Position numbers and translations under genes: made by a program
Shown: piece after piece, positions 17,705 to 29,063 of the stretch
Position numbering within the stretch: position 1 is the first letter of the stretch
Layout: each line of letters begins with the position of its first letter
From: Geomonas propionica
Lineage (GTDB): Bacteria > Desulfobacterota > Desulfuromonadia > Geobacterales > Geobacteraceae
Direction of reading: 5' to 3'
NCBI RefSeq assembly: GCF_016458235.1
Contig: NZ_JAEMHK010000010.1
Coordinates: 124,001 to 188,000 of the forward strand
Length of the DNA stretch: 64,000 bases
Notes under the pieces: generated by a model
Databases searched by the model: none
Told to the model about the DNA's origin: nothing
Seen by the model: the letters and a program-made list of their open reading frames with translations, nothing else

Positions 17705-18556
17705 ATGAATAAAGAACTCGAGACTGCGATCATGACCGCGGCGGACCTGCCCACCATTCCCATCGTTGCCATCAAGGTTATGGAGTTGATCGAAAGCGAA
17801 AACGCGACGGCCGAAGAACTCGCCAAGATCGTCTCCTCTGACCCGGCAGTGGCGGCGAGGGTCCTTAAAATTTCGAACTCCTCCTTTTACGGCTGCCGCA
17901 GGCAAATCCAGACCCTTTCCAGCGCCATCGTCATCCTCGGGTTCAGCACCCTAAGAAGCCTCGTGGTGGCCGCATCGGTGAAGCAGGTCTATAAGCCCTA
18001 CGGTCTCACCGAGAAGATGCTCTGGGAACACTCCTTCGCAGCCGGGCTTGCCGCCAGGGTTATCGCCAGGCGTACCCGCGCCGCCAACGAGGAGGAGGCC
18101 TTCCTCGCCGGACTGTTCCACGACATCGGCAAGATCATCATGAACACCCTGGATCGCGACAAGTTCCAGGAGGTGATGCAGCACTGTTACAATGAGGGTA
18201 TTACCTTCGGGCAGGCGGAGAAGGGTGTCTACCCCTTCACCCATGACGAGGTGGGTGCGTACGTAATCAAGAAGTGGAATTTCCCCGAAATATTGACCTC
18301 GGCTATCCTGCAGCACCACCAGCTGGACTTCGGTGAGCTGGACGACCCCGCTCTGATCAGACTGACCGCGATAACCTCGCTGGCCGACCAGTTCTGCCTC
18401 AAGCTCGGCATCGGGGTCAGGGAACCCCTGGAAGACCTGGACATTGCCGCTTCCAAGGCAGGCCAGTTGTTGAAGATCACGGAAGAGAACGCGGCCGAGA
18501 TGCTGGAGGCCTTCGACAAGGCCTTCGCTGAGGACAAGGCGATTTTCACCAGCTAG
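17705..18556 (+). CDS. HDOD domain signalling protein
   Basis: A 283-residue cytoplasmic protein made almost entirely of one HDOD domain (about residues 8-205), recognised by LPTIPIVAIKVMELIES, the SDPAVAARVLKISNSSFYG stretch and the LSSAIVILGF segment; an HD-like FHDIGKI motif lies near residue 140. HDOD proteins act in signalling, often with chemotaxis or c-di-GMP circuits, and usually lack catalysis. The ATG at 17705 is used because the family start follows it. Target unknown. Confidence 0.88.
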   Translation: MNKELETAIMTAADLPTIPIVAIKVMELIESENATAEELAKIVSSDPAVAARVLKISNSSFYGCRRQIQTLSSAIVILGFSTLRSLVVAASVKQVYKPYGLTEKMLWEHSFAAGLAARVIARRTRAANEEEAFLAGLFHDIGKIIMNTLDRDKFQEVMQHCYNEGITFGQAEKGVYPFTHDEVGAYVIKKWNFPEILTSAILQHHQLDFGELDDPALIRLTAITSLADQFCLKLGIGVREPLEDLDIAASKAGQLLKITEENAAEMLEAFDKAFAEDKAIFTS

Positions 18557-18559
18557 GCG

Positions 18560-18742
18560 CTAGTCGGAGGCATCCTCGGCTTCAGCTTTTTCAAGCAGTC
18601 TCTTCGCTTCGTCGGAGATGCTTACGCTGTCGGCAGGCTCCGTCTTCTGTGCCGGCCTGCCCCGCCTGCGCTGATGCTCCTGCCCCCCGGCGTCCGGGTC
18701 GATCTTCAGCCCCCCAGAAATCCTGTCGACGCTGTAGCTCAT
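18560..18742 (-). CDS. Small charged protein, 60 aa, function unknown
   Basis: Begins MSYSVDRISGGLKID and is hydrophilic throughout, with the segment DSVSISDEAKRLLEKAEAE near the end. A GGGAGGAGG site lies just before the ATG at 18742, which favours this start over the in-frame one at 18754. The DSVSIS-DEA pattern recalls the start of FlgM-type anti-sigma or flagellar export proteins, but the length and the absence of a FlgM core make that only a suggestion. Convergent with the HDOD gene, 3 bp apart. Confidence 0.65.
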   Translation of the reverse strand: MSYSVDRISGGLKIDPDAGGQEHQRRRGRPAQKTEPADSVSISDEAKRLLEKAEAEDASD

Positions 18743-18855
18743 GCCTCCTCCCATCGCTTATGGTCCTGGCGCATTTAACGACCGGCATCTTAGCAGCAAG
18801 CCCTCGCTAATGGAAGACAATTAATCGGTTACCGCCCGTCTCCCGGACTTCGGCC

Positions 18856-18884
18856 TTGTCTAGCCAAGGGGGGTACTGTATACT
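18856..18884 (+). promoter_or_regulatory. Sigma-70 promoter of the histidine kinase/regulator operon
   Basis: TTGTCT, exactly 17 bases, TATACT. The start falls near 18891, about 33 bases before the kinase ATG. Confidence 0.65.
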
Positions 18885-18923
18885 TGCGAGCTTAGTGAAA
18901 ACTCATAGATCGGAAAGAACGTC

Positions 18924-20408
18924 ATGAAACTGAACACAAAGCTGGTGATGATCATGCTCACCATGCTGGTAGTAGCCACGCTGATCCTCTTCGTTCTGAA
19001 CCAGTTCAGCCAGAACGATCTGGTGCAGGAGATCCAGGAAAGCTCCACCGTCGTTTCCAAGGCCATTCAGCTGAGCGTCGAGGACCTGACCTCGGAAGAG
19101 GAATCCACCCGTCTCTCGGAGTACCTCAGCCACGCCAAAAACAAGGGCATCAACGAGATCAACATCATCAACAACGAGGGGGAGATCATCAACTCCTCCG
19201 ACCCCGCCCAGGTCGGTAAGAAGCGCGAGATCAAGAAACTGGAGAAGGGGCTCAAGGCGTCGCGCCGCGGCGGTGGGGGGGGGAGCTCTCTTAAGCCTTA
19301 CGACCTGGTGGTGCCGGTCATCGTCGGCGACGAGCAGCTGGGTTACGTGCAGATCAACCTCCTTTTGGACAACATCCGCGACATCCAGCATGCCAACTTC
19401 GTCCGGCGCCTCTCCGCGACGGTGCTGGTGTTCATGGGTGGCATGATCCTGATCATCTTCCTGGCACGGCGCTACACCAACCCGATCCACCGCCTGGCCA
19501 CCGGGGTCAACAACGTCTCCGCCGGCGACCTGAGCGTCACCTTCGAGGTGGAAAGCGGCGACGAGATCGGCGAACTTGCCGAGAATCTCAACGAGATGGT
19601 GAAGAAGCTCAAAGAAAAGGAACTGTTGGAGAAAAGGCTCTACGAGGCGGAACACCTCTCCAAGGTGGGACAACTTGCAGCGGGAATCGCGCACGAGATC
19701 CGGAATCCGCTAAACTACATAAGCCTCGCCATCGACCACCTAAAAAGCGAGTTGCTCCCGTCCTGCCCCGGCAAAGGGGGTGAGCTGGAGGCCATCGCCA
19801 ACAACATCAAGGAAGAGGTGCGCAAGGCCAACTACATGGTGCTCAACTTCATGAACTACGGCCGGCCGCTCAAGCTCAAGCTGCAACAGGTGTGCTACGC
19901 CGACCTGGTCGACAAGGCGATCCGCATCATGCAGGATAGGCTCACTGAAAGGAGCATGCAGGTGGTGCGCGAGATCCCGGCGGACCTACCGGCCATGCAG
20001 ATCGACCCGGAACTGATGCGCAACTGCCTGTGCAACTTCATCAGCAACAGCATGCAGGCCATGACCGACGGCGGCACCATCACCCTGGGAGCCGCGGTGG
20101 ACCCGGAGACCGGGGAATGCCGGTTGAGCTTCAGGGATAGCGGCGTGGGCATCGACGAGCAGGATCTGGAAAAGGTATTCCAGCCTTACTTCACCACCCG
20201 CGAGGCGGGGATCGGGCTGGGGCTGGCCATCACGGAGCGCATCGTCAAGGAGCACGGCGGGCGCATCTGCGTGGAAAGCCGCAAGGGGGAAGGGACCACC
20301 TTCACGGTGATCCTTCCTGCAGGGGCGTTGGCGGTGGCTTCCACCGAAGAAAACGGGCGACAGGCGAAGCTCTTGCCGGGCGGCCCGGACGACGCAGCTG
20401 GAAACTAA
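18924..20408 (+). CDS. Membrane sensor histidine kinase (HAMP, HisKA, HATPase)
   Basis: A 494-residue inner-membrane kinase. Transmembrane helix 1 is residues 7-27, a periplasmic sensor region follows to about 155, helix 2 is about 158-177, then HAMP, the phospho-histidine H257 in IAHEIRNPL, and an ATPase domain with N, G1 (DSGVGI) and G2 (GIGLGLAITERIV) boxes. The sensor region contains a run of nine G (19275-19283) encoding Gly residues. The response-regulator gene follows after 16 bp, so they form a two-component pair. The signal is unknown. Confidence 0.94.
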   Translation: MKLNTKLVMIMLTMLVVATLILFVLNQFSQNDLVQEIQESSTVVSKAIQLSVEDLTSEEESTRLSEYLSHAKNKGINEINIINNEGEIINSSDPAQVGKKREIKKLEKGLKASRRGGGGGSSLKPYDLVVPVIVGDEQLGYVQINLLLDNIRDIQHANFVRRLSATVLVFMGGMILIIFLARRYTNPIHRLATGVNNVSAGDLSVTFEVESGDEIGELAENLNEMVKKLKEKELLEKRLYEAEHLSKVGQLAAGIAHEIRNPLNYISLAIDHLKSELLPSCPGKGGELEAIANNIKEEVRKANYMVLNFMNYGRPLKLKLQQVCYADLVDKAIRIMQDRLTERSMQVVREIPADLPAMQIDPELMRNCLCNFISNSMQAMTDGGTITLGAAVDPETGECRLSFRDSGVGIDEQDLEKVFQPYFTTREAGIGLGLAITERIVKEHGGRICVESRKGEGTTFTVILPAGALAVASTEENGRQAKLLPGGPDDAAGN

Positions 20409-20424
20409 GAGACTTGGAGTGGCG

Positions 20425-21792
<1,368 letters not shown>

Positions 21793-21808
21793 GTAGCGAG
21801 GAGGCGGC

Positions 21809-24361
21809 ATGAACCTCTTCTCGACGCTGCACCGCTTCACCGTTGTCCCCTCGCTCCCGAAGGAGCTGTCCGGGCTGCAACGGATCGCATACAACCTCTG
21901 GTGGACTTGGGAACCGGAGGCCATTGGACTTTTCAAGCGCCTCGACCCGGAACTTTGGCGGGCGACGCGCCACAACCCCCTGGAGATGCTGGGCTGCCTG
22001 CAGCAGGCCACCTACGACAGCCTCATGATGGACGAGGGGTTCATGTCGCATCTCGCCCAGGTGGAGGAGAGGCTCGACGAGTACCTCGCCTCGCGCACCT
22101 GGTACGAGCGGCACGGCAACCCGCGCGCGCGCATCGCCTACTTCTCGATGGAATTCGGCCTGCACGAGTCGCTCCCCATCTACTCCGGGGGCCTCGGCAT
22201 CCTGGCCGGCGACCACCTGAAGTCCGCCAGCGACCTCGGGCTGCCGCTGGTCGGCGTGGGGCTTTTGTACCGCCAGGGGTACTTCCGGCAGCACCTGAAC
22301 TTCGAGGGGTGGCAGCAGGAGATCTACCCCGAGAACGACTTCTACAACCTCCCCCTGCACCTGGAGCGTGACGCCTCCGGGACGCCACTCACCCTGGAGA
22401 TGGAGTACCCCGGGAGGAGCGTGCGGATCCAGATCTGGCGGGTCCAGGTGGGACGGGTGCGGCTCTACCTTTTGGACAGCAACCTGGAGGAGAACACCCC
22501 GGTCGACCGCGAGATCACCACGAGGCTCTACGGCGGCGACCAGGAGATGCGCATCAGGCAGGAGATTCTCCTGGGGATCGGCGGCATCCGCGCCCTGCGC
22601 CTTCTGGGGATCGAGCCCAACGTCTGCCACATGAACGAGGGGCACGCCGCCTTCCTCGCCTTGGAGCGGATCCGCATCCTCATGGAGCAGCGCTCGCTCA
22701 ACTTCTGCGAGGCCACCGAGGCGGTCCGGGGCGGCAACGTCTTCACCACCCACACCCCGGTCGAGGCGGGCATCGACCATTTCCCCGGCGAGCTCATGGA
22801 GCGCTACTTGGGGTACTACTACCGCCACCTGGGGCTCACCCGCGAGCAGTTCCTCACCCTGGGGATGCAGAACCACGGCCGCAGCAACGAGAACTTCTGC
22901 ATGGCGGTCCTGGCCATGAAGCTCTCGCTGCACTCAAACGGCGTCAGCGAGTTGCACGGCATGGTGTCGCGCCGCATGTGGGCCGACGTCTGGCCCGACC
23001 TTCCCGAAGAACAACTTCCCCTCACCTACGTCACCAACGGCGTGCACCAGAAGAGCTGGCTCTCCGAGGAGATGAGCAACCTCCTGATCCGCTACCTCGG
23101 CACGCGCTGGCTGGAACAAAGCGACGACGCGCTCTGGCGCAAGGTCTCCCGTATCCCGGACGCGGAGCTGTGGCGTACCCACCGCCGCGGCACCGAGCGC
23201 CTGGTGGACTACGCCCGCACCAGTCTCAGGGCGCAGTTGCAGAAACTCGACGCCGGGACCAAGGAGATCGACCGCGCCGGCGACGTGCTCGACCCGGAGA
23301 TCCTCACCATCGGCTTCGCACGCCGTTTCGCCACCTACAAGCGCGGCACGCTCCTGTTGCACGACAAGGAGCGGCTGGAGCGGATACTGAACCACCCGGA
23401 GCGGCCGGTGCAGATCGTCTTCGCCGGCAAGGCCCACCCAGCCGACCACCAGGGCAAGGAACTGATCCGGCAGATCGTGCAGCTCGCGCAGCAGGAGAAA
23501 TTCCGGCGCCGTATCGTGTTCCTGGAGGACTACGACATCTCGGTGGCGCGGCGCCTGGTGCAGGGGGTGGACGTCTGGCTGAACACGCCGCTCAGACCCC
23601 AGGAGGCCAGCGGCACCAGCGGCATGAAGGTCGCCTTCAACGGCGGGCTGAACATGAGCATCCTGGACGGCTGGTGGTGCGAGGGGTACCGCGGCAACAA
23701 CGGCTGGGCCATCGGCAGGGGTGAGGTGTACGACGACTTGGCCTACCAGAACGAGGTGGAAAGCCGGGCCATCTACGATCTCCTGGAGAAGGAGATCGTG
23801 CCGCTGTTCTACAACCGCGGCAGCGACGGCGTGCCGCGGGGGTGGACCGCCTTCATGAAGGCCTCGATGCAGACCCTTTGCCCCGTCTTTTCCACCGACC
23901 GCATGGTGCAGGAGTACGCCCGGCGCTGCTACCTCCCCGCCTTCGAGAACTGGGAGCGGCTGAACCGGGACGACCTGAGGCTCGCGGTCGAATTGGCGCG
24001 CTGGAAGGAGCGGCTGCACGGCGTGTGGGGGGGGCTCTCCATCGTGGCGGTCCAGGCCGGATGCGAGAGCGAGGTGACGGTAGGGCAGAGGGTTCCCATC
24101 TCGGTGCAAATCACGCCGGGAGACGTGCCGCTCTCCGAGATCTCGGTGGAGGTTTACTTCGGGGTGCTGGATTCGCGCGGTTCCATCATGGGGGGAGAGG
24201 TGGTGCCGCTCGACCCCGCCACGGACCCGGACAAGGTGGGCCACTTCGGCGGCGAGCTGGAATGCCGCTTCTGCGGCCGGCATGGCTTCCTGCTGCGGGT
24301 CATGCCGCGGCACCCGGAGGTGGGCACCGTGTACGACCCGGGGCTGATCCTTTGGGGATGA
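21809..24361 (+). CDS. glgP: Alpha-glucan (glycogen/maltodextrin) phosphorylase
   Basis: Phosphorolytic release of glucose-1-phosphate from storage glucan, using pyridoxal phosphate. At 850 residues it belongs to the branch with an N-terminal DUF3417 region ([10 protein letters not shown] near residue 30) found in many bacteria and archaea. The catalytic part shows [19 protein letters not shown] and, near the C-terminal third, the PLP-lysine region [15 protein letters not shown]. It follows the response regulator after 16 bp on the same strand, possibly co-transcribed, and ends at a terminator overlapping flhB. Confidence 0.93.
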   Translation: MNLFSTLHRFTVVPSLPKELSGLQRIAYNLWWTWEPEAIGLFKRLDPELWRATRHNPLEMLGCLQQATYDSLMMDEGFMSHLAQVEERLDEYLASRTWYERHGNPRARIAYFSMEFGLHESLPIYSGGLGILAGDHLKSASDLGLPLVGVGLLYRQGYFRQHLNFEGWQQEIYPENDFYNLPLHLERDASGTPLTLEMEYPGRSVRIQIWRVQVGRVRLYLLDSNLEENTPVDREITTRLYGGDQEMRIRQEILLGIGGIRALRLLGIEPNVCHMNEGHAAFLALERIRILMEQRSLNFCEATEAVRGGNVFTTHTPVEAGIDHFPGELMERYLGYYYRHLGLTREQFLTLGMQNHGRSNENFCMAVLAMKLSLHSNGVSELHGMVSRRMWADVWPDLPEEQLPLTYVTNGVHQKSWLSEEMSNLLIRYLGTRWLEQSDDALWRKVSRIPDAELWRTHRRGTERLVDYARTSLRAQLQKLDAGTKEIDRAGDVLDPEILTIGFARRFATYKRGTLLLHDKERLERILNHPERPVQIVFAGKAHPADHQGKELIRQIVQLAQQEKFRRRIVFLEDYDISVARRLVQGVDVWLNTPLRPQEASGTSGMKVAFNGGLNMSILDGWWCEGYRGNNGWAIGRGEVYDDLAYQNEVESRAIYDLLEKEIVPLFYNRGSDGVPRGWTAFMKASMQTLCPVFSTDRMVQEYARRCYLPAFENWERLNRDDLRLAVELARWKERLHGVWGGLSIVAVQAGCESEVTVGQRVPISVQITPGDVPLSEISVEVYFGVLDSRGSIMGGEVVPLDPATDPDKVGHFGGELECRFCGRHGFLLRVMPRHPEVGTVYDPGLILWG

Positions 24362-24396
24362 GCCGGTAAGATTTATTGCGTAGAGTGGCTGATAAG

Positions 24397-24425
24397 GAGG
24401 TGGGGCGAGAGCCTCACCTCTTTTT
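24397..24425 (+). terminator. Intrinsic terminator of glgP, inside the end of flhB
   Basis: A 10-bp stem GAGGTGGGGC/GCCTCACCTC (one G-T pair) with loop GAGA is followed by TTTTTC. Its right arm and T run also encode the last residues and stop of the convergent flhB gene. Confidence 0.85.
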
Positions 24426-25472
24426 CAGGCTGTACACGTAGGCGAGGATCTCGGCGACGGCTGCAAAAAGCCCTTCCGGGATCTCGTATCCCTCCTCCAC
24501 CTGGGCGTAGAGCTCGCGGGCCAGGAAACGGTTCTCCACCAGGGTCACGTTGTTTTCCCGCGCAACGATCTTCATCTGCAGCGCCATCTGGTCCACCCCC
24601 TTGAAGAGCACCACCGGGGCCGACATCTTGAAGCGGTCGTACTTGAGCGCCACCGCGTAGTGGGTCGGGTTGGTGACCACCACGTCCGCGGTCGGGATGA
24701 TCTGGCGCATGCGCCGGCGCGCCATCTGGAAGGCCTTCTGGCGCTGCTTCCCCTTGATGGCGGGATCGCCCTCGGTATTCTTGTGCTCGTCCTTCACCTC
24801 CTGCTTGGTCATCTTCAGGTTGTCGATGAAGCGCCACTTGACGAAGGCCAGGTCGAGCACCGCGAGGATGATCAGCACCCCGCAGGTGTGCAGCACGATC
24901 TTGAAGGCGATATGGCCGATGAACTGCAGGATTCCCTGCAGGTCTTGATCGACCAGGAAGATGATCCCCTCCATCTCCTCGGCCAGGATCTTGTAGGCCA
25001 TGTACCCCACGATCCCCATCTTGATGAAGGACTTGGCGACCTCGAACAGGGAGTCCTTGTTGAAGAGCCTCCCCACCCCCTGCACCGGGTTCAGGCGCCC
25101 CAGGTCGAACTTGAGCTTCTCGGAGCTCAGGTTGATCCCCCCCTGGCTGATCTCCACCCCGAGCCCCGCGATCACGCAGGCCAGCATGAACGGCGTTAGC
25201 ATGATGGCCAGGTTGGCGAACTCCTTGATCATCAGGTGGTGCACGCCCGCCGGGGTGATCTCCATGGTGGCCAGCCCGCCGAAGATGTCCTTCATGGTCC
25301 CCTGCAGGGTGGTCAACATGATCCCCGAACTGGCGTAGAGCGCCACCATCGCAGCAATCAGGGTGACCGCCGAGGTCATCTCGCGGCTGCGCGCTACGTT
25401 CCCCTTGCTCTTGGCATCGGTGATCTTCTTACTGGTAGGTTGTTCTGTTTTGGAATGTTTGTCGTCTGACAT
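24414..25472 (-). CDS. flhB: Flagellar export apparatus protein FlhB
   Basis: Substrate-specificity switch of the flagellar type III export gate. The 352-residue protein has an N-terminal SKKITDAKSKGNVARS basic segment, four membrane helices and a cytoplasmic domain with the autocleavage motif NPTH (VVVTNPTHYAVALKY). It is the last gene of the fliL-flhB operon, 9 bp after fliR. Confidence 0.97.
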   Translation of the reverse strand: MSDDKHSKTEQPTSKKITDAKSKGNVARSREMTSAVTLIAAMVALYASSGIMLTTLQGTMKDIFGGLATMEITPAGVHHLMIKEFANLAIMLTPFMLACVIAGLGVEISQGGINLSSEKLKFDLGRLNPVQGVGRLFNKDSLFEVAKSFIKMGIVGYMAYKILAEEMEGIIFLVDQDLQGILQFIGHIAFKIVLHTCGVLIILAVLDLAFVKWRFIDNLKMTKQEVKDEHKNTEGDPAIKGKQRQKAFQMARRRMRQIIPTADVVVTNPTHYAVALKYDRFKMSAPVVLFKGVDQMALQMKIVARENNVTLVENRFLARELYAQVEEGYEIPEGLFAAVAEILAYVYSLKKR

Positions 25473-25481
25473 GGCCGCCCC

Positions 25482-26267
25482 CTAGGCGAGCAGCTTGAAC
25501 AGGGTGTGCATCTGCTGCACGAGACCGCCGAAGCTGACGTTGAGCACGCGCAGGAACACCGGCAGCGAGATCCCCAGGATCAGGAAGCCGATGCCGATGT
25601 TGAGCGGCATGCTGACCATGAAGACGTTCATGGCCGGGAAGCTGCGCGCCACGATGCCGAGCGCCACGGTGGTGGCCAGAAGCGCCACCGAGACCGGTGC
25701 CGCCAGCTTGAGGGCGATGACGAAGATGCCGGTGCTGGCCTGGATCATGAACTTCAACAGGCCGCCGCTCACGTGCCAGGCCCCCAGGGGGATCACCTGA
25801 TAGCTCTCCACGATCCCCTTGATGAAGAAATGGTGCACGTCGAGCGCGAGGAAGATCAGGGTGGCCAGTGCCCCCTCGAAGATGGCGATGGTGGGGACGT
25901 TGTTCTGGGTGGTCGGGTCGAACTGGGCGGCGATGGAGATCCCCATCTGGGTCCCCACCAGCTGTCCGCCGAATTCCACCGCGGCGAAGACGAACTGCGA
26001 GATCGCCCCGAGGGTCAGTCCGATCAGCGTTTCGCGCAGCACCAGGATCATCAAGGAGAGGGAATCGGTATCGACGGGGACGGCCTGCAACCGGATGATG
26101 GGGAAGATGACCAGGGTCATGGCGAAGATGAGCGCCACCTTGATGCGGTTGGGGACCAGGCGGGCGCCGAACATCGGGATCGCCATGAAGAGAGCCGCGA
26201 CCCGGGCCAGGACCAGGGCGAAGGGGATCAGGTCGGCCAGGGCCTTGAGCGGGAGGGCGTCGAACAC
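25482..26267 (-). CDS. fliR: Flagellar export apparatus protein FliR
   Basis: Membrane component of the FliPQR export gate. The 261-residue, mostly hydrophobic protein has family stretches FGARLVPNRIKVAL and ISQFVFAAVEFGGQLVGTQMG. It overlaps the fliQ stop by one base, indicating coupled translation. Confidence 0.96.
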   Translation of the reverse strand: MFDALPLKALADLIPFALVLARVAALFMAIPMFGARLVPNRIKVALIFAMTLVIFPIIRLQAVPVDTDSLSLMILVLRETLIGLTLGAISQFVFAAVEFGGQLVGTQMGISIAAQFDPTTQNNVPTIAIFEGALATLIFLALDVHHFFIKGIVESYQVIPLGAWHVSGGLLKFMIQASTGIFVIALKLAAPVSVALLATTVALGIVARSFPAMNVFMVSMPLNIGIGFLILGISLPVFLRVLNVSFGGLVQQMHTLFKLLA

Positions 26268-26536
26268 TAGTGCCTCATGTTGGCGATCATGCCGTAGATC
26301 TCGCGGGTGAAGTCGCTCATGTACATCATCATCCAGGGGAAGAAGACGACCATGGCCACCATGACCGCGATGATCTTGGGTGCGAAGGCGAGGGTCGCCT
26401 CGTTGATCGAGGTCACCGCCTGGAAGATGCTGATGAGCAGGCCCACCACCAGGGCGGTGATCAGTAGCGGCGCCGAGAGGAGGATCACCGCCTCGAAGCT
26501 TCTCCTGCCCAGTTGAACTACCATTTCCGGGGTCAT
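26267..26536 (-). CDS. fliQ: Flagellar export apparatus protein FliQ
   Basis: An 89-residue protein with two membrane helices, the standard FliQ size. It contains the SIFQAVTSINEATLAFAPKI signature that packs around FliP in the export gate. Between fliP and fliR. Confidence 0.97.
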   Translation of the reverse strand: MTPEMVVQLGRRSFEAVILLSAPLLITALVVGLLISIFQAVTSINEATLAFAPKIIAVMVAMVVFFPWMMMYMSDFTREIYGMIANMRH

Positions 26537-26549
26537 ACTAACTCCTGTC

Positions 26550-27308
26550 TTATCCGAAGCTCTTCACCAGCGATCCGATGACGAGCCCCCAGCCGTCCAC
26601 CAGCACGAACAGCAGTATCTTGAAGGGGAGCGAGATCATCACCGGCGGCAGCATCATCATACCCATGGACATGAGCACCGAGGCGACCACCATGTCCAGC
26701 ACCAGGAACGGGATGAAGATCAAGAAGCCGATCTGGAACGCGGTCTTCAACTCGCTCACCATGTACGCCGGGATCAGCGTCATGGTCGGGATGTCGTCGG
26801 CGTTGCGCGGCCTGGGAAGCTTGGAGAGGCTGATGAAGAGGGCCAGGTCCTTCTCGCGCACCTGCGAGAGCATGAACTTTCTTAACGGCGCCACGCCGCG
26901 CTTGAGCGCCTCCTCCTGGGTGATGGTCTGCGCCTTGTACGGCTGCAGCGCCTGGGTGTTCACCTGCTGCCAGACCGGCGTCATGATGAAGAAGGTGAGA
27001 AACAGCGACAGCCCCACCACGATCTGGTTCGAGGGGGCCTGCTGGGTCCCCAGCGCCGACCGGAGAAAGGAAAGCACCACGACGATACGGGTGAAGGAGG
27101 TGGTCATCATCAAGAGGCTCGGCGCCAGCGAGATGATGGTCATCACGAAGAAGATCTGCAGCACCACGGAGACGTCGGCGGGTTTGCTGACCTTGCCGAC
27201 TCCCAGGCTCACCGTAGGGAGGGAGAGCGGTTCCGCGCCTGCGGTCGCCGCCAGTATCAGGGATAGAGCCACCAGGAGCAGCGCCCCCAGCATCTTTTTA
27301 TGTTTCAC
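26550..27308 (-). CDS. fliP: Flagellar export apparatus protein FliP
   Basis: Core of the FliPQR pore. The 252-residue protein has a cleavable signal peptide (to about residue 25) and four membrane helices, with conserved SFTRIVVVLSFLRSALGTQQ and MGMMMLPPVMISLPFKILLF segments. It overlaps fliO by 4 bp. Confidence 0.97.
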   Translation of the reverse strand: MKHKKMLGALLLVALSLILAATAGAEPLSLPTVSLGVGKVSKPADVSVVLQIFFVMTIISLAPSLLMMTTSFTRIVVVLSFLRSALGTQQAPSNQIVVGLSLFLTFFIMTPVWQQVNTQALQPYKAQTITQEEALKRGVAPLRKFMLSQVREKDLALFISLSKLPRPRNADDIPTMTLIPAYMVSELKTAFQIGFLIFIPFLVLDMVVASVLMSMGMMMLPPVMISLPFKILLFVLVDGWGLVIGSLVKSFG

Positions 27309-27775
27309 GCAAACCCACCGCTTTTGCCGAGTTGCCCAAGCGGCGCCTCCTTACGGGGGAGTCCGCCGGCCAGGGCCTCCAGCTTCTTCCTGAGCTGGCC
27401 CGGGATCAGCGCCGCGGCGCTTCTATCCTCGACCACCTCGATCTCTTCCAGCATCTCCACCTGCTTGATCAGGCTCACCCCTTCGCCGCTGTTGGATAGG
27501 AGCAGATACTCGCCCCCCACCTCGACCAGCATCAGCGACTTCTTGGGGGCCAGGTGCTTGGTCTCTACCACCCGGATGTACCCCGCCGATTTCCCCTGCG
27601 GCATCTTCATGAGCTTGCCGGCCAGGTAGTAGAGCACCAGGATGATGCCGATCACCAGGATCAGCGATCCGACCATCTGCGCCAGGCTCCCCAACAGGTC
27701 GGGGCCGCCGCTGTCGGCATGCGCCGCCGCTGGAAGGAGCAACGTCGCCGTTGTCACCGCCGCGAGCTTTCTCAT
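27305..27775 (-). CDS. fliO: Flagellar assembly protein FliO
   Basis: A 156-residue accessory factor for FliP assembly. It has a signal-like N terminus, one central membrane helix (about 35-54) and a cytoplasmic tail with the FliO pattern IRVVETKHLAPKKSLMLVEV. Overlaps fliN and fliP by 4 bp each. Confidence 0.9.
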   Translation of the reverse strand: MRKLAAVTTATLLLPAAAHADSGGPDLLGSLAQMVGSLILVIGIILVLYYLAGKLMKMPQGKSAGYIRVVETKHLAPKKSLMLVEVGGEYLLLSNSGEGVSLIKQVEMLEEIEVVEDRSAAALIPGQLRKKLEALAGGLPRKEAPLGQLGKSGGFA

Positions 27776-28077
27776 AGCACCTTGTCCACCCTCTCATTGG
27801 GGCTCACGATATCCAGGAGCCGGATGCCGAACTTGTCGTTCACCACCACCGCCTCACCGCGCGCCACCAGCTTGGAGTTCACGAAGACATCCAGCGGCTC
27901 GCCCGCGAGCTTGGTCAGTTCCACCACCGAGCCCTGGTTCAGTTGCAAGACGTCCCGCACCAGGAGCTTGGTTCGCCCCAGCTCCACGGTGAGCTGCAGC
28001 GGGATGTCCATGATGAAGTCCAGGTTCTTCGGCTGCGGAACATCCTTTTGTTCGTCCAAAGCGAGTTTTTCGCTCAA
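27772..28077 (-). CDS. fliN: Flagellar motor switch protein FliN
   Basis: C-ring component of the rotor switch complex. The 101-residue protein is a SpoA (surface presentation of antigens) domain with LTVELGRTKLLVRDVLQLNQG and a C-terminal FGIRLLDIVSPNERV. It overlaps fliM by 4 bp. Confidence 0.96.
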   Translation of the reverse strand: MSEKLALDEQKDVPQPKNLDFIMDIPLQLTVELGRTKLLVRDVLQLNQGSVVELTKLAGEPLDVFVNSKLVARGEAVVVNDKFGIRLLDIVSPNERVDKVL

Positions 28078-29051
28078 TCTTCACCTCCTGTCAGGGTGCG
28101 CGTGATCTGTACCGCCTTGTTGCCGCCGCTTACCCCGGCAATACCCATAAACTTCTTAGTGCCCCCCACCTTTACCACCAGTTCATCCTTGCCGCTGGAG
28201 TCGAGCATGATCACGTCCCCGGGGGTGAGCCCCATCAGGTCCGCCAGTGATATGGTCGCCCCACCCATCTCCACCGACATGTCCATGGGCGCCCCCATCA
28301 GCTCCTCGGAAAGTCGGTAGGACCAGAGCGGGTCCACCACCATCATGTCCATCTGCACCCCGCGCTTCAGCTTGTCGCGGATCGGCTCGATGGTCAAAAA
28401 CGGGATCGCCAGCGTCATGTTGCCCACGGTCTCCTCGATCTGGATCTTCATGCTCATGGTGACCACCTGGTACTCGGGGGGGACGATGTTGACCAGGCGC
28501 GGGTTCATCTCCAGGCGCAACAGGTTCATGCTGGCCGGGCAAAGCGGCGCCCAGGCGCGCTCCAGGTCGGCGAGCGCATCCTTGACGATCTTCTCGACCA
28601 GGCGCAGCTCGATCGAGGTGAAAAGCCGGTTCATCCCCTGCCCCGACGGCACCCCCGAACCACCCAGGATGCTGTCCACGATGGTGAACACCAGGGTGCT
28701 GTCGAAGGCGATCAGCGCCGCCCCCTTCAACGGGTCCATCTTGTAGATGGCCATACAGACCGGCGACGGGAGCACGCTCAGGAAGTCCCCGAACTTGTAA
28801 GGGACCGCCTCCTCCTTCTTGATGTCCACCATGCGCCCCAGCCGGTTCGACATGGTGACCCGGTTGTAGCGGATGAAACCGTCGTAGACGATGTCCAGGT
28901 TCGGGATGGCGCGGTGGGCCTCGATATCGAGCAGGTCGAACTGCTCAGCCTGAGGCCCTGCCTTGGCCAGCTCGTTGTCGGGGATCAGGGACCCGTCGAA
29001 AACGGCCGCCACGAGGGCGTCGATCTCTTCCTTGGTAAGGAGTTTTTCCAT
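28074..29051 (-). CDS. fliM: Flagellar motor switch protein FliM
   Basis: C-ring protein that receives CheY-phosphate. The 325-residue protein starts MEKLLTKEEIDALVAAV, the N-terminal CheY-binding type segment, followed by the FliM middle domain and a C-terminal SpoA domain. AAAGG precedes the ATG at 29051; a GTG three codons upstream is the alternative. Confidence 0.95.
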   Translation of the reverse strand: MEKLLTKEEIDALVAAVFDGSLIPDNELAKAGPQAEQFDLLDIEAHRAIPNLDIVYDGFIRYNRVTMSNRLGRMVDIKKEEAVPYKFGDFLSVLPSPVCMAIYKMDPLKGAALIAFDSTLVFTIVDSILGGSGVPSGQGMNRLFTSIELRLVEKIVKDALADLERAWAPLCPASMNLLRLEMNPRLVNIVPPEYQVVTMSMKIQIEETVGNMTLAIPFLTIEPIRDKLKRGVQMDMMVVDPLWSYRLSEELMGAPMDMSVEMGGATISLADLMGLTPGDVIMLDSSGKDELVVKVGGTKKFMGIAGVSGGNKAVQITRTLTGGED

Positions 29052-29063
29052 CGATGGCACCTT

